This document shows positions 1 through 6,261 of a stretch of DNA of 6,879 nt, in pieces. Location: positions 1 to 6,879 of the forward strand of contig CAMLRB010000193.1 of NCBI GenBank assembly GCA_946482295.1. Reading direction: 5' to 3'. Under the pieces are notes generated by a model. The model did not search any database and was not told where the DNA came from. It saw nothing but the letters and a program-made list of their open reading frames with translations. Each line of letters begins with the position of its first letter. The first letter of the stretch is position 1. The position numbers and the translations under genes are program-made. The stretch comes from an uncultured Bacteriovorax sp. (GTDB lineage: Bacteria > Bdellovibrionota > Bacteriovoracia > Bacteriovoracales > Bacteriovoracaceae).

Positions 1-555
1 GGGGCGAATAAACGAAATGAAAAACTTTTATCTCTCATTAAATTGGACGATGGCCGAACTCTTAAAAGCATTGCTCATAAAATTTTAGGTCGAGAAGATT
101 TAGTTCGAATGGAGAATGTTCCTGAATCAGCTCGATTCGCAGAACGCTTCAAAAAAGATCTTTCTAAAATCAGCGAAGATTTAGACAACGTCATTATGTT
201 CGATGATACGGCCAATTTCACACTACCCAACTTAGCAAGACAACAAGATCAAGTTTTTTTCATGGGAACTTCTTATTTACCGTTTGCCAGTTTTGATGAA
301 GCTAGAAAACATGCAGGGGATTATATTCCCAAAACCTATGAAGCCTGGAAACTTGATCGCGAGCGCTTAGAACTGCTGAAAGAAGCTTTTAAAGAGTCTT
401 ATCAAGAATGGACGACATCAGGATCAAATAATAAGCTGATCGATTTTTTAAAGAGCAAAGAAGCCTTGCTTCGCTTTGATTCACATCAATGGACGGAGTA
501 CTCTAAGCAATTGTTTCAACGATCATGTTTTCATACCATGCGTGATTTTTTATAG
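1..555 (+). CDS. C-terminal part of a possible HAD/FCP1-like phosphatase (5' end outside window)
   Basis: The frame is open from base 1 to a TAG stop at 553-555, so this is the last 184 codons of a longer gene. A TTG at 43 could be read as a start, but the frame continues upstream with similar codon use, and no ribosome site precedes it. Seen: a lysine pair at visible residues 51-52 (RFKKDLSKI), then a hydrophobic strand ending in two aspartates (VIMFDD, residues 64-69), then a strand FFMGTSYLPF. In HAD-superfamily phosphatases, especially the FCP1/NIF group, a KDLS segment followed by a strand ending in DD carries the conserved Lys and metal-binding Asp. The nucleophile motif DxDx would lie upstream and cannot be seen. 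The last ~85 residues look helical and charged. The assignment rests on these motifs only; another Rossmann-like protein is possible. The stop overlaps that of the convergent peptidase gene. Confidence 0.5.
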   Translation, partial: GANKRNEKLLSLIKLDDGRTLKSIAHKILGREDLVRMENVPESARFAERFKKDLSKISEDLDNVIMFDDTANFTLPNLARQQDQVFFMGTSYLPFASFDEARKHAGDYIPKTYEAWKLDRERLELLKEAFKESYQEWTTSGSNNKLIDFLKSKEALLRFDSHQWTEYSKQLFQRSCFHTMRDFL

Positions 556-2040
556 GGCCAACCAGCCTACAGTTTGATTAAATTCCGATTCAAAATATTC
601 AAACGAAGGTGCACTTTTTGGAAGTGTAATGTTAAGTCCAGTGTACTTTTCAGCTGAAGCCCCCATGGACTGAGTATAAGCTGAGAAAACAACAAAACGT
701 TCTTCTGTCCCTGACATGACGACATCACTTGTTCGGATAAAAGTTTGAGGAGACGTAAGTGCTTTGTAAGTTTTAGGATCGGCCCAATACGAATCGAAAC
801 TTTTGACACCCGGAGCGTATGGAAGAACCATCAGTTTTTCTTTTTCTACTTGGAGTGCAGGCCAAGACTGTGACTTCGGTCCTGGTACGAATTGGTCCGC
901 ACTTATAAGATCGCTAAAAATCGAATCGATGAATTCTTTTTCAAAGCCATTTGTCCAGTTATTGAATCCAAAAACCAGAAGCGCATTGGGAATGGGCGGA
1001 GTCATTTTCAATCGTGGATTTGTTTTAAGTTTTCTTTGCGAATCAATACTCAATAGACGAATGAGTGAAGTAAGTGTTTTATCAGCAGAAGAGTTCTTGT
1101 TTGCTTTTCTCACTAATAATAGAAATTGGCCAAGATCAATAAGAGAGCGATTTTCCATCGAATATTTTTTCTTTAGCTCTGTTAGGATATTTTTTTGCAC
1201 AACTTCGGGAAGTTTTTCAAAAATCTCTTTGCTTGAGCGAAGGAGAGGGAGAACTTCATCCCATTTATTGTTATCAATGATAGAAATTGTCGCCGAACTA
1301 GTCGAGACGTTAGTTCGTTGAGAACCTTTCAACAAGTAGGAGTATGATTCAATAAAACTTTTGGCCAGAAAAAGTGCAGCACTTTTTGGTGACTCTAAAT
1401 CTGGAAGCATATTTATAGTTTCAAAAGGAAGACCTGAGGTGAATTCTGATTCTTGAGAGGCAAGGGTATAATCGGCAACAGACTTCACTTCATGCAGAAA
1501 TTCAGTGTTTCCCATAAAACACGAATCGAGCCATAAAATATCAAGCTTGACTCCTAAACTTGTGAGAAGTGATTTTGCTTCAACAAGGGGGAGTTCTGAT
1601 AAACCTTCTGAACCCTGACCATGTCCATAAATGATAAGAAGCTTTTTAGATTGAGCTGATTGAAATGCAGTTTTTAAAAAGTTTTGTAGATTTTTTCGTT
1701 CAGTTTTTCTGAATTGCCCCTGAATCGAAATCGAACCAGCATTATTGGCAAGTAGTGAGTTGAGGTTTATTTTTTGAGTGCCACGAGGCGAGTAAGAGAA
1801 AGTTGATTGAGGCATTTCACGATAAAGAGAAAGATTGATGTCTTTAATATTTGAAATGCGGGCGAGCTCCATCACATTGCGATCAATGTCTCTTTGAAAT
1901 TCCTGTGAGTCTGATGGTGCATTCTTACCAAAAAAAAGAACAGCAACATCCCACTTCACACCTGCTGAAACATCAGCAATTGTGAAGCAGAATGCAACTA
2001 TTAAAGCGAATAGATTACTTAATGGCCTTAGGCTTTTCAT
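550..2040 (-). CDS. Secreted clostripain-like (C11 family) cysteine peptidase, 496 aa
   Basis: Likely a clan CD cysteine endopeptidase of the clostripain type, a group that often cuts after Arg or Lys. Seen, numbered from the chosen start: a signal peptide (basic MKSLR, hydrophobic core LFALIVAFCF, cleavage likely after VSA-26); a first strand KWDVAVLFFG; catalytic His140 in YGHGQG; catalytic Cys174 in LWLDSCFMG; and the family-typical ADYTLASQE at 189-197. About 270 C-terminal residues beyond the catalytic core match nothing I recognise. The ATG at 2040 is preferred because GGTGA lies 8 nt upstream and the signal peptide then starts cleanly. Another ATG at 2049 and an open frame back to 2094 would add residues before the signal peptide. 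The gene overlaps the end of the upstream 448-aa gene by 26 nt, which suggests translational coupling. Family is fairly sure; substrate and activity are inferred. Confidence 0.85.
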   Translation of the reverse strand: MKSLRPLSNLFALIVAFCFTIADVSAGVKWDVAVLFFGKNAPSDSQEFQRDIDRNVMELARISNIKDINLSLYREMPQSTFSYSPRGTQKINLNSLLANNAGSISIQGQFRKTERKNLQNFLKTAFQSAQSKKLLIIYGHGQGSEGLSELPLVEAKSLLTSLGVKLDILWLDSCFMGNTEFLHEVKSVADYTLASQESEFTSGLPFETINMLPDLESPKSAALFLAKSFIESYSYLLKGSQRTNVSTSSATISIIDNNKWDEVLPLLRSSKEIFEKLPEVVQKNILTELKKKYSMENRSLIDLGQFLLLVRKANKNSSADKTLTSLIRLLSIDSQRKLKTNPRLKMTPPIPNALLVFGFNNWTNGFEKEFIDSIFSDLISADQFVPGPKSQSWPALQVEKEKLMVLPYAPGVKSFDSYWADPKTYKALTSPQTFIRTSDVVMSGTEERFVVFSAYTQSMGASAEKYTGLNITLPKSAPSFEYFESEFNQTVGWLAL

Positions 2041-3361
2041 TGTCTTCATCACCGTTAACACCGAACAGATTGTCTGAATCCACTTGTTTAGCAAGAGTTT
2101 GGTAACTTACAAATCCCGCACCCGTTGCAGCATATCCTAAAGCTTTTTCAAGCGCGATTCCGATGGCCTTATTTGAATCTGGCATCACATGAAAATATGT
2201 TGAAAGACCGTTTGTGAAAATATCGAGTTTCTTTGTTCCATTCGGATCTTTCGCTGTTACTTTACGCTCAAAGTACATCTGGTTGTAGTACTTATAAGAT
2301 GTACAACTATCGAAGAAGAAAATTTGGTAACGTTTTGTATTGAACTTAATTTTTTCACCAAGGCTATATTCCACAGAATCAAGATCTAAGTGTCCGCCTA
2401 AACCGGAGTGGCCACCGTAAATCATCACTGAAGCATTTTCGATAGCATCTTTGTAAAACCAGTGGAAAGCTAATGAATCTTCATCAATTCCCGATGGACC
2501 AAAGAAGAAACGATAAACGATTTTCCCTTTTTGAAGGGTTTCTACGAATGGAAGATCTCCATTCACAGTTTTGGCAACTTTTGCGATTTCAGTTTTAGTC
2601 CAGATTTTTGGCATGTATCCTTTTGCCAAAAGGTGTGTACGAATCACGCGGTAGTTATCAGCGTTGATATCGCTGCTCTTAAGAGGATTGCGCTCTTTTT
2701 CCGGATCATCCATTCCGAAGAGAACGTGAACAGTGATGTTACCGTTTTCATCCGGAAGATTGTGGTATTCAGGATAAGAAAGAGCTGTGTTTTCGTATCT
2801 TTCAATTTTTGCTTTAACGACGAGATAGTCTTTGCCGGCCTTCAACTGACAACCAGACTGCTCTGGATTCCAGAAATACCAGAAGTCGCCTTCAGATTGG
2901 TAGTGATCATCTGTACACGGATTATATTCACCAACCATCGCCGCTTCGTAAATTGTCGAAGGATTGACCGGAAGAACGATGTCATATGTTTTTGTCGGAC
3001 CGTTTTCTAAAACAATGTTTCCATCATACTTATAAGAAATCGTGATAACGTTTCCTTTTCTCGAAGCGACTTTGATCTCCGAGATGACGTGATCACCTTT
3101 TGGAACAGCACTCGCATCAGCAAATGACATTGGTCCAATCGAATGTTGAACTTGCTCTTCAATAACTTTTCTAAGCGTTTTTTCAGTTGGATTTTTTGAC
3201 GTTGTTACATGTTGAACGACACCATCATAAGTCATGCGAGCTTCAGTTGAATTTGCACCGACGTAAAGTTTCTTTTCGTTTTTTCTTTGATAGTTTTGAG
3301 CATAGGCACTTGCTGAGACGCTCGCTACAACCGCGCAAACGATGAGTTTTTTATAATTCAT
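2015..3361 (-). CDS. Secreted caspase-fold (clan CD-like) protein with GGHSG and DSC motifs, 448 aa
   Basis: I do not recognise a named family. Seen: a signal peptide MNYKKLIVCAVVASVSASAYA, with cleavage likely after residue 21; an N-terminal region of about 185 residues rich in predicted strands, with two cysteines (149 and 171) flanking an aromatic stretch DFWYFWNP that could form a disulfide after export; then a Rossmann-like part starting with the strand NITVHVLFGMDD (208-219). In this part VMIYGGHSG (His318) is followed by YQIFFFDSC (Cys353). A strand ending in GH, then a strand ending in DSC, is the His/Cys dyad pattern of clan CD peptidases (clostripain, gingipain, caspase). The His-to-Cys spacing of 35 is nearly the same as in the C11 neighbour (34). 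The ATG at 3361 is chosen for the strong GAGGGAG site before it and the signal peptide; a TTG at 3379 is also in frame. Peptidase activity is inferred; it could be an inactive or regulatory relative. Confidence 0.75.
   Translation of the reverse strand: MNYKKLIVCAVVASVSASAYAQNYQRKNEKKLYVGANSTEARMTYDGVVQHVTTSKNPTEKTLRKVIEEQVQHSIGPMSFADASAVPKGDHVISEIKVASRKGNVITISYKYDGNIVLENGPTKTYDIVLPVNPSTIYEAAMVGEYNPCTDDHYQSEGDFWYFWNPEQSGCQLKAGKDYLVVKAKIERYENTALSYPEYHNLPDENGNITVHVLFGMDDPEKERNPLKSSDINADNYRVIRTHLLAKGYMPKIWTKTEIAKVAKTVNGDLPFVETLQKGKIVYRFFFGPSGIDEDSLAFHWFYKDAIENASVMIYGGHSGLGGHLDLDSVEYSLGEKIKFNTKRYQIFFFDSCTSYKYYNQMYFERKVTAKDPNGTKKLDIFTNGLSTYFHVMPDSNKAIGIALEKALGYAATGAGFVSYQTLAKQVDSDNLFGVNGDEDNEKPKAIK
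2049..2053 (-). promoter_or_regulatory. Ribosome binding site of the C11 peptidase gene, inside the upstream gene
   Basis: The minus strand reads GGTGA followed by 8 nt and then ATG at 2040-2038. This favours the start at 2040 over the in-frame ATG at 2049. The site lies within the last codons of the upstream 448-aa gene, so ribosomes finishing that gene would pass directly over it. Confidence 0.5.
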
Positions 3362-3448
3362 TGATGACTCCCTCTTCAATTAAAATGCTTTGAGGGCAGA
3401 TATACCATCAATCCGGACAGGGGAGGGACGCACTGTAAAATTTATAAA
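3362..3448 (-). promoter_or_regulatory. Leader region between rlmN and the peptidase pair
   Basis: This 87-nt gap has no gene. On the minus strand it holds TATAAA right after the rlmN stop and an extended -10-like TGGTATATC (3407-3399), but neither has a convincing -35, so a separate promoter is only possible. It also has two CCCTC-type stretches (about 3421-3427 and 3392-3396) that could pair with the GAGGG of the ribosome binding site. I see no hairpin followed by a T-run, so there is no clear terminator after rlmN, and read-through from rlmN is plausible. Confidence 0.3.
3368..3374 (-). promoter_or_regulatory. Strong ribosome binding site of the 448-aa secreted protein
   Basis: The minus strand reads GAGGGAG, then six bases (TCATCA), then ATG at 3361-3359. 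This is the strongest Shine-Dalgarno match in the window. It fixes the start at 3361 and argues against the in-frame TTG at 3379, which would put the site inside the coding region. Confidence 0.8.
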
Positions 3449-4483
3449 CTAGGTCTTAGAGGTAAGCTGTCCGCAAGCAGCTAGAATATCACTTCCTTTC
3501 GTTGTTCTCACAAGAGTGTGGAGCTTACGAGCGACGAGAAGGGTCTTAAAACCGTCCACGTCTTCTTTAGAAGGACGTTCAAAGGCACTGCCGGGAAATG
3601 GATTGAATGGAATAATATTGATCACGGCCTTGAGGGGGGTAAGAAGTCTTTGAAGTTCATCAGCATCTTCCACACGGTCGTTAAGATTTTTTATAAGGAG
3701 ATATTCAAAGGTAATGAACTGGCCAGGCTTAAGGCCTTTTTGAACCTCAGCGAGTTCTAGAAAAAGGTCTTCCAGTGGCCAATGATCGTTGATCGGAATT
3801 AGTTTTTTTCTTGTTTCGTTAAAGGGCGAATGCAAAGAAAGGGCGAGATTGACCTTCGGAAATTGTGAAAATTTCTTCAAACCTGGTAAGTGACCGGCGG
3901 TAGAAAGGGTGATTTGTTTTGGCCCAATTCCCAACCCAAATGGTTCAATAAAAATCTCGATTGCTCTTTTGACAGCTTCAGCATTATGTAAAGGTTCACC
4001 TTGTCCCATAAAAACTATGTTTGGTGTAAAAGTGTGATGCGGGTAAATATCGCGAAGATAATTCCAGGCCACCATATATTGGCCGACTATTTCTTCTGGT
4101 CCTAAATGTCTTTTGAGGCCTTGAGTTCCTGTATAACAGAAACTACATTTCATGGCACAACCAACTTGAGTTGATAGACAAACAGTAAACTTCTTATGAA
4201 AGGGAATTAAAACGGTTTCTACTGTCTGTTCGTCTTTGAATTTCATAAGGAACTTGATCGTTCCATCATCACTTTTTAAAACTTGGTCAATGCTCGGGAG
4301 ATCCACAGTAAAGTGGTCGTTTAAAGCTTCAGTGAGTTTAATCGAAAGCTGGTTTTTAATTTTTTTTCTTTTATAAACGTTTTGCAGAATCAATGGAGCG
4401 AGTGAATCGGCCATTTGACGAGATTTAAGAAAAATCTGAAGGTCTTCTTTTGTTTTGCTATAGAGAGAAGGTTTTAGGGACAT
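3449..4483 (-). CDS. rlmN: RlmN, 23S rRNA A2503 / tRNA A37 C2-methyltransferase (radical SAM)
   Basis: RlmN adds a methyl group to C2 of A2503 in 23S rRNA and, in E. coli, also of A37 in a set of tRNAs, using radical S-adenosylmethionine chemistry in the cytoplasm. Seen in the 344-aa product: an N-terminal RNA-binding-type region; VETVLIP, with the conserved Glu at 89; CLSTQVGCAMKCSFC, carrying the CxxxCxxC 4Fe-4S ligands Cys109, Cys113 and Cys116; the SAM-binding FMGQGEPLHN (158-167); ITLSTAGHLPGL; LALSLHSP; IIPFNPFPGS; and the C-terminal AACGQL with Cys337, the methyl-carrying cysteine. Cys102 matches the second essential cysteine. All key residues are present and the length is near the family norm. 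The ATG at 4483 has GGTGAG 5 nt upstream. It is first in the minus-strand run, ahead of the two peptidase-like genes, whose link to it is probably only positional. Confidence 0.97.
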   Translation of the reverse strand: MSLKPSLYSKTKEDLQIFLKSRQMADSLAPLILQNVYKRKKIKNQLSIKLTEALNDHFTVDLPSIDQVLKSDDGTIKFLMKFKDEQTVETVLIPFHKKFTVCLSTQVGCAMKCSFCYTGTQGLKRHLGPEEIVGQYMVAWNYLRDIYPHHTFTPNIVFMGQGEPLHNAEAVKRAIEIFIEPFGLGIGPKQITLSTAGHLPGLKKFSQFPKVNLALSLHSPFNETRKKLIPINDHWPLEDLFLELAEVQKGLKPGQFITFEYLLIKNLNDRVEDADELQRLLTPLKAVINIIPFNPFPGSAFERPSKEDVDGFKTLLVARKLHTLVRTTKGSDILAACGQLTSKT

Positions 4484-4540
4484 TTATTCTCACCCAATGG
4501 ATAGTTGCGAATTCTTACCATAATAATTTAAGATAGGTCT
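4484..4540. promoter_or_regulatory. Divergent promoter region between rlmN and the response regulator gene
   Basis: These 57 bp separate two divergent genes, so promoters for both should lie here or just inside the flanking genes. On the minus strand TATTAT (4525-4520) is a fair -10 for rlmN; on the plus strand the overlapping CATAAT (4519-4524) could serve the response regulator. Neither has a good -35 at 16-18 bp. If both are real, the two -10 elements overlap and the promoters would compete. The rlmN ribosome site GGTGAG is at 4494-4489. The response regulator has only a short AGG at 4535-4537, three bases before its ATG. Confidence 0.4.
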
Positions 4541-5614
4541 ATGGAAAAATATCTCCTCATCGTAGACGATAATCATGAAATTGTTGAAATTGTATCAGAA
4601 GTCCTTGAAGGTCTTTTTGATAAAATTATTTCTACCTCCACGGTAGATAAAGCTCAGGATCTCCTTGATAAACATCATTTTCAGTTTGTTATCTTAGATA
4701 TTAATCTTGAAGGCCGTAACGGGGCCGAAGTAATAAAGTATCTAGTTGATCGGCCAGAAAATCCGAATAATAAATCTTCATTTGTTATTGTAAGCGGTAT
4801 TATCAATCCAGATTTTATTCAAAGAAATGCTCAGCGATTTGCGGGTATTCTCATGAAACCTTTTGAGCATAGTGAACTACGACAAATTATCCTCAATGTT
4901 TTGGCCGGTGAAAAGAAAGAAGAAGTAGAGCCTGTTTCAGAGCAAGCTTCACTCGATGATGTGCCAACAGTTAAATGTGATCTTCCGTTTCCAATTGTTC
5001 AGTTAGAACAAAGAGTGGAAAAGGTGCTTGACCAAGTTAAAAAAAATACAAAATTGAAGCAACTTTTTAACTCTATGAAAATTGATCGCACTGCCAACAA
5101 TTACATTCTGACCCATATTGGTATGGTGATTAATATTTCAACAGGCATTTCTATCCAAATGCAGTGGAATACAGATAAAACTTTAGAGAAGTTTGTCTAT
5201 GCAGCTTATCTTCATGATATGGCCATTCACAATCGTCCAGATCTTGCCAAAATAAGTAGTAAAGAAGAATTAGAAGAATTGAAGCCGACACTTTCTCCAC
5301 AAGATTATAAACTCGCGCTTGAGCATCCTTTGATTGCAGCGAGAACGCTTGAAGACATGCGTGAAATCCCACCAGATGTTGAAATGATTATTAGACAACA
5401 TCATGAACTTCCCAAAGAGAATGGTTTCCCGATGGGAATCTCCCACTTAAAGATCGTTCCTCTTTCAACAGTCTTTATAGTTGCTCACGATATGACCGAT
5501 TACATTCTGAATAATCCTAAATGGACGATTGCTGAATATCTCAATAAGGCAAAAATTAAATTCAAAGGATCGCATTTTCAAAAAGTTCTTTCTTCATTGA
5601 ATGAAATCAAATAA
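4541..5614 (+). CDS. Response regulator with degenerate HD-GYP output domain, 357 aa
   Basis: A cytoplasmic two-component regulator. Residues 1-123 form a receiver domain with every key residue: acidic pair Asp9-Asp10, phosphoacceptor Asp53 in VILDIN, Ser85 in IVSG, and Lys106-Pro107 in MKPF. A charged linker (about 124-150) leads to an HD-type domain: His192, AAYLHD (His225-Asp226), EHP (His262), QHHE (His287-His288) and VAHDMTD (Asp317). HD-GYP enzymes hydrolyse cyclic di-GMP and carry HHExxDGxGYP. Here the equivalent is HHELPKENGFP, so Asp-Gly is Lys-Glu and Tyr is Phe; HDIGK is also changed, to HDMAI. The metal-binding His/Asp set looks largely kept, so activity, altered specificity, or binding without hydrolysis are all open. 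No partner kinase gene is in the window. The start is fixed by the receiver's first strand, although its ribosome site is weak. The stop shares one base with the start of the TatD gene. Confidence 0.9.
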   Translation: MEKYLLIVDDNHEIVEIVSEVLEGLFDKIISTSTVDKAQDLLDKHHFQFVILDINLEGRNGAEVIKYLVDRPENPNNKSSFVIVSGIINPDFIQRNAQRFAGILMKPFEHSELRQIILNVLAGEKKEEVEPVSEQASLDDVPTVKCDLPFPIVQLEQRVEKVLDQVKKNTKLKQLFNSMKIDRTANNYILTHIGMVINISTGISIQMQWNTDKTLEKFVYAAYLHDMAIHNRPDLAKISSKEELEELKPTLSPQDYKLALEHPLIAARTLEDMREIPPDVEMIIRQHHELPKENGFPMGISHLKIVPLSTVFIVAHDMTDYILNNPKWTIAEYLNKAKIKFKGSHFQKVLSSLNEIK

Positions 5615-6261
5615 TGAAAATCGATTCCCATACTCATAGCGTTGGTGTTCATCCTGCTCTAGTAATGGGTAAACAAGCACTCGGCATTCACCCATGGGAA
5701 CTACAAAAAACTGTTTCACTTCAAGCAATAAGAAAGAGACTCGATCAACTCATGGACATCAATCCTCAACTCATGGCCATTGGAGAATGTGGTTTGGATA
5801 GGTCGCGTGCAGATCTTGTTTCTATGCAAGAACAGTTAACTGTACTTGAATGGCATTTCAATGAAGCAAGAAAAAAGAATTTACCCTTAATTATTCATTG
5901 TGTGCGTGCACACTCGGATCTAGTGGGGTTACTTAAGAAAAATAAAATTCAGCAAACAATTATGTTGCATGATTTTAATGGGAATGAATTTCAGATAAGA
6001 GAATATTTGAAGTTCGATGTCTATTTTTCGCTAGGGAAAAGAGGCCTAAAAAACATTGAAAAAGTGCCATTTGATCGTCTTTTACTTGAAACCGATGACC
6101 AAATTGAGATGTCGCTGGAATTGCTTTATACAAAAGCTTCGATGGTCTTAGGAGTTTCAATGGATCAGTTGGAAAAACAAATAGAAGAAAATTTTTTACG
6201 CTTTTTTAGTAAGTCTCACAATGTTCGTGCCGCGGACTTCATCAAAAATTTCAGCGCTTAA
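5614..6261 (+). CDS. Compact TatD-family metal-dependent hydrolase, 215 aa
   Basis: TatD proteins are TIM-barrel, two-metal hydrolases; characterised members are DNA exonucleases. Seen: DSHTH (His6, His8) at the start, GIHPW (24-28), AIGECGLD with Glu58, a QEQL helix start, LPLIIHCVRA with His95, LHDFNG with His119, and LLLETDD with Asp161. The complete metal-ligand set is therefore present, though the usual ETDAP is ETDDQ. At 215 aa it is about 40 residues shorter than typical TatD proteins (around 255-260 aa). The main loss lies between the HxH and GIHP motifs, only about 16 residues here. The last ~15 residues run past the usual family end and lie in the stretch overlapping the opposite-strand methyltransferase gene. 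The ATG shares one base with the response regulator stop (TAATG) and has no ribosome site of its own, so translation is probably coupled. Nuclease activity is inferred from the family; the substrate could differ. Confidence 0.9.
   Translation: MKIDSHTHSVGVHPALVMGKQALGIHPWELQKTVSLQAIRKRLDQLMDINPQLMAIGECGLDRSRADLVSMQEQLTVLEWHFNEARKKNLPLIIHCVRAHSDLVGLLKKNKIQQTIMLHDFNGNEFQIREYLKFDVYFSLGKRGLKNIEKVPFDRLLLETDDQIEMSLELLYTKASMVLGVSMDQLEKQIEENFLRFFSKSHNVRAADFIKNFSA

Noticed and set aside
803..1321. Plus-strand open frame of 172 codons
   Set aside because: It lies wholly inside the C11 peptidase gene on the opposite strand, has no ribosome site, and its product shows no recognisable motif; a frame shadow.
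2041..2094. Longer N-terminus for the C11 peptidase, starting at 2094
   Set aside because: It would put 18 residues before an already complete signal peptide and deepen the overlap with the upstream gene. The GGTGA site points to the ATG at 2040.
2531..3010. Plus-strand open frame of 159 codons
   Set aside because: Antisense to the 448-aa exported protein gene, whose own frame has a signal peptide, a strong ribosome site and catalytic motifs. The product is low-complexity Phe/Val/Ile-rich, as expected from an antisense frame.
3411..3430. Intrinsic terminator after rlmN
   Set aside because: The G/C-rich stretch has only the short palindrome TCCGGA and no T-run follows on the minus strand, so no terminator can be supported.
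5151..5372. Minus-strand open frame of 73 codons
   Set aside because: Antisense to the HD domain of the response regulator; no ribosome site or recognisable motif.
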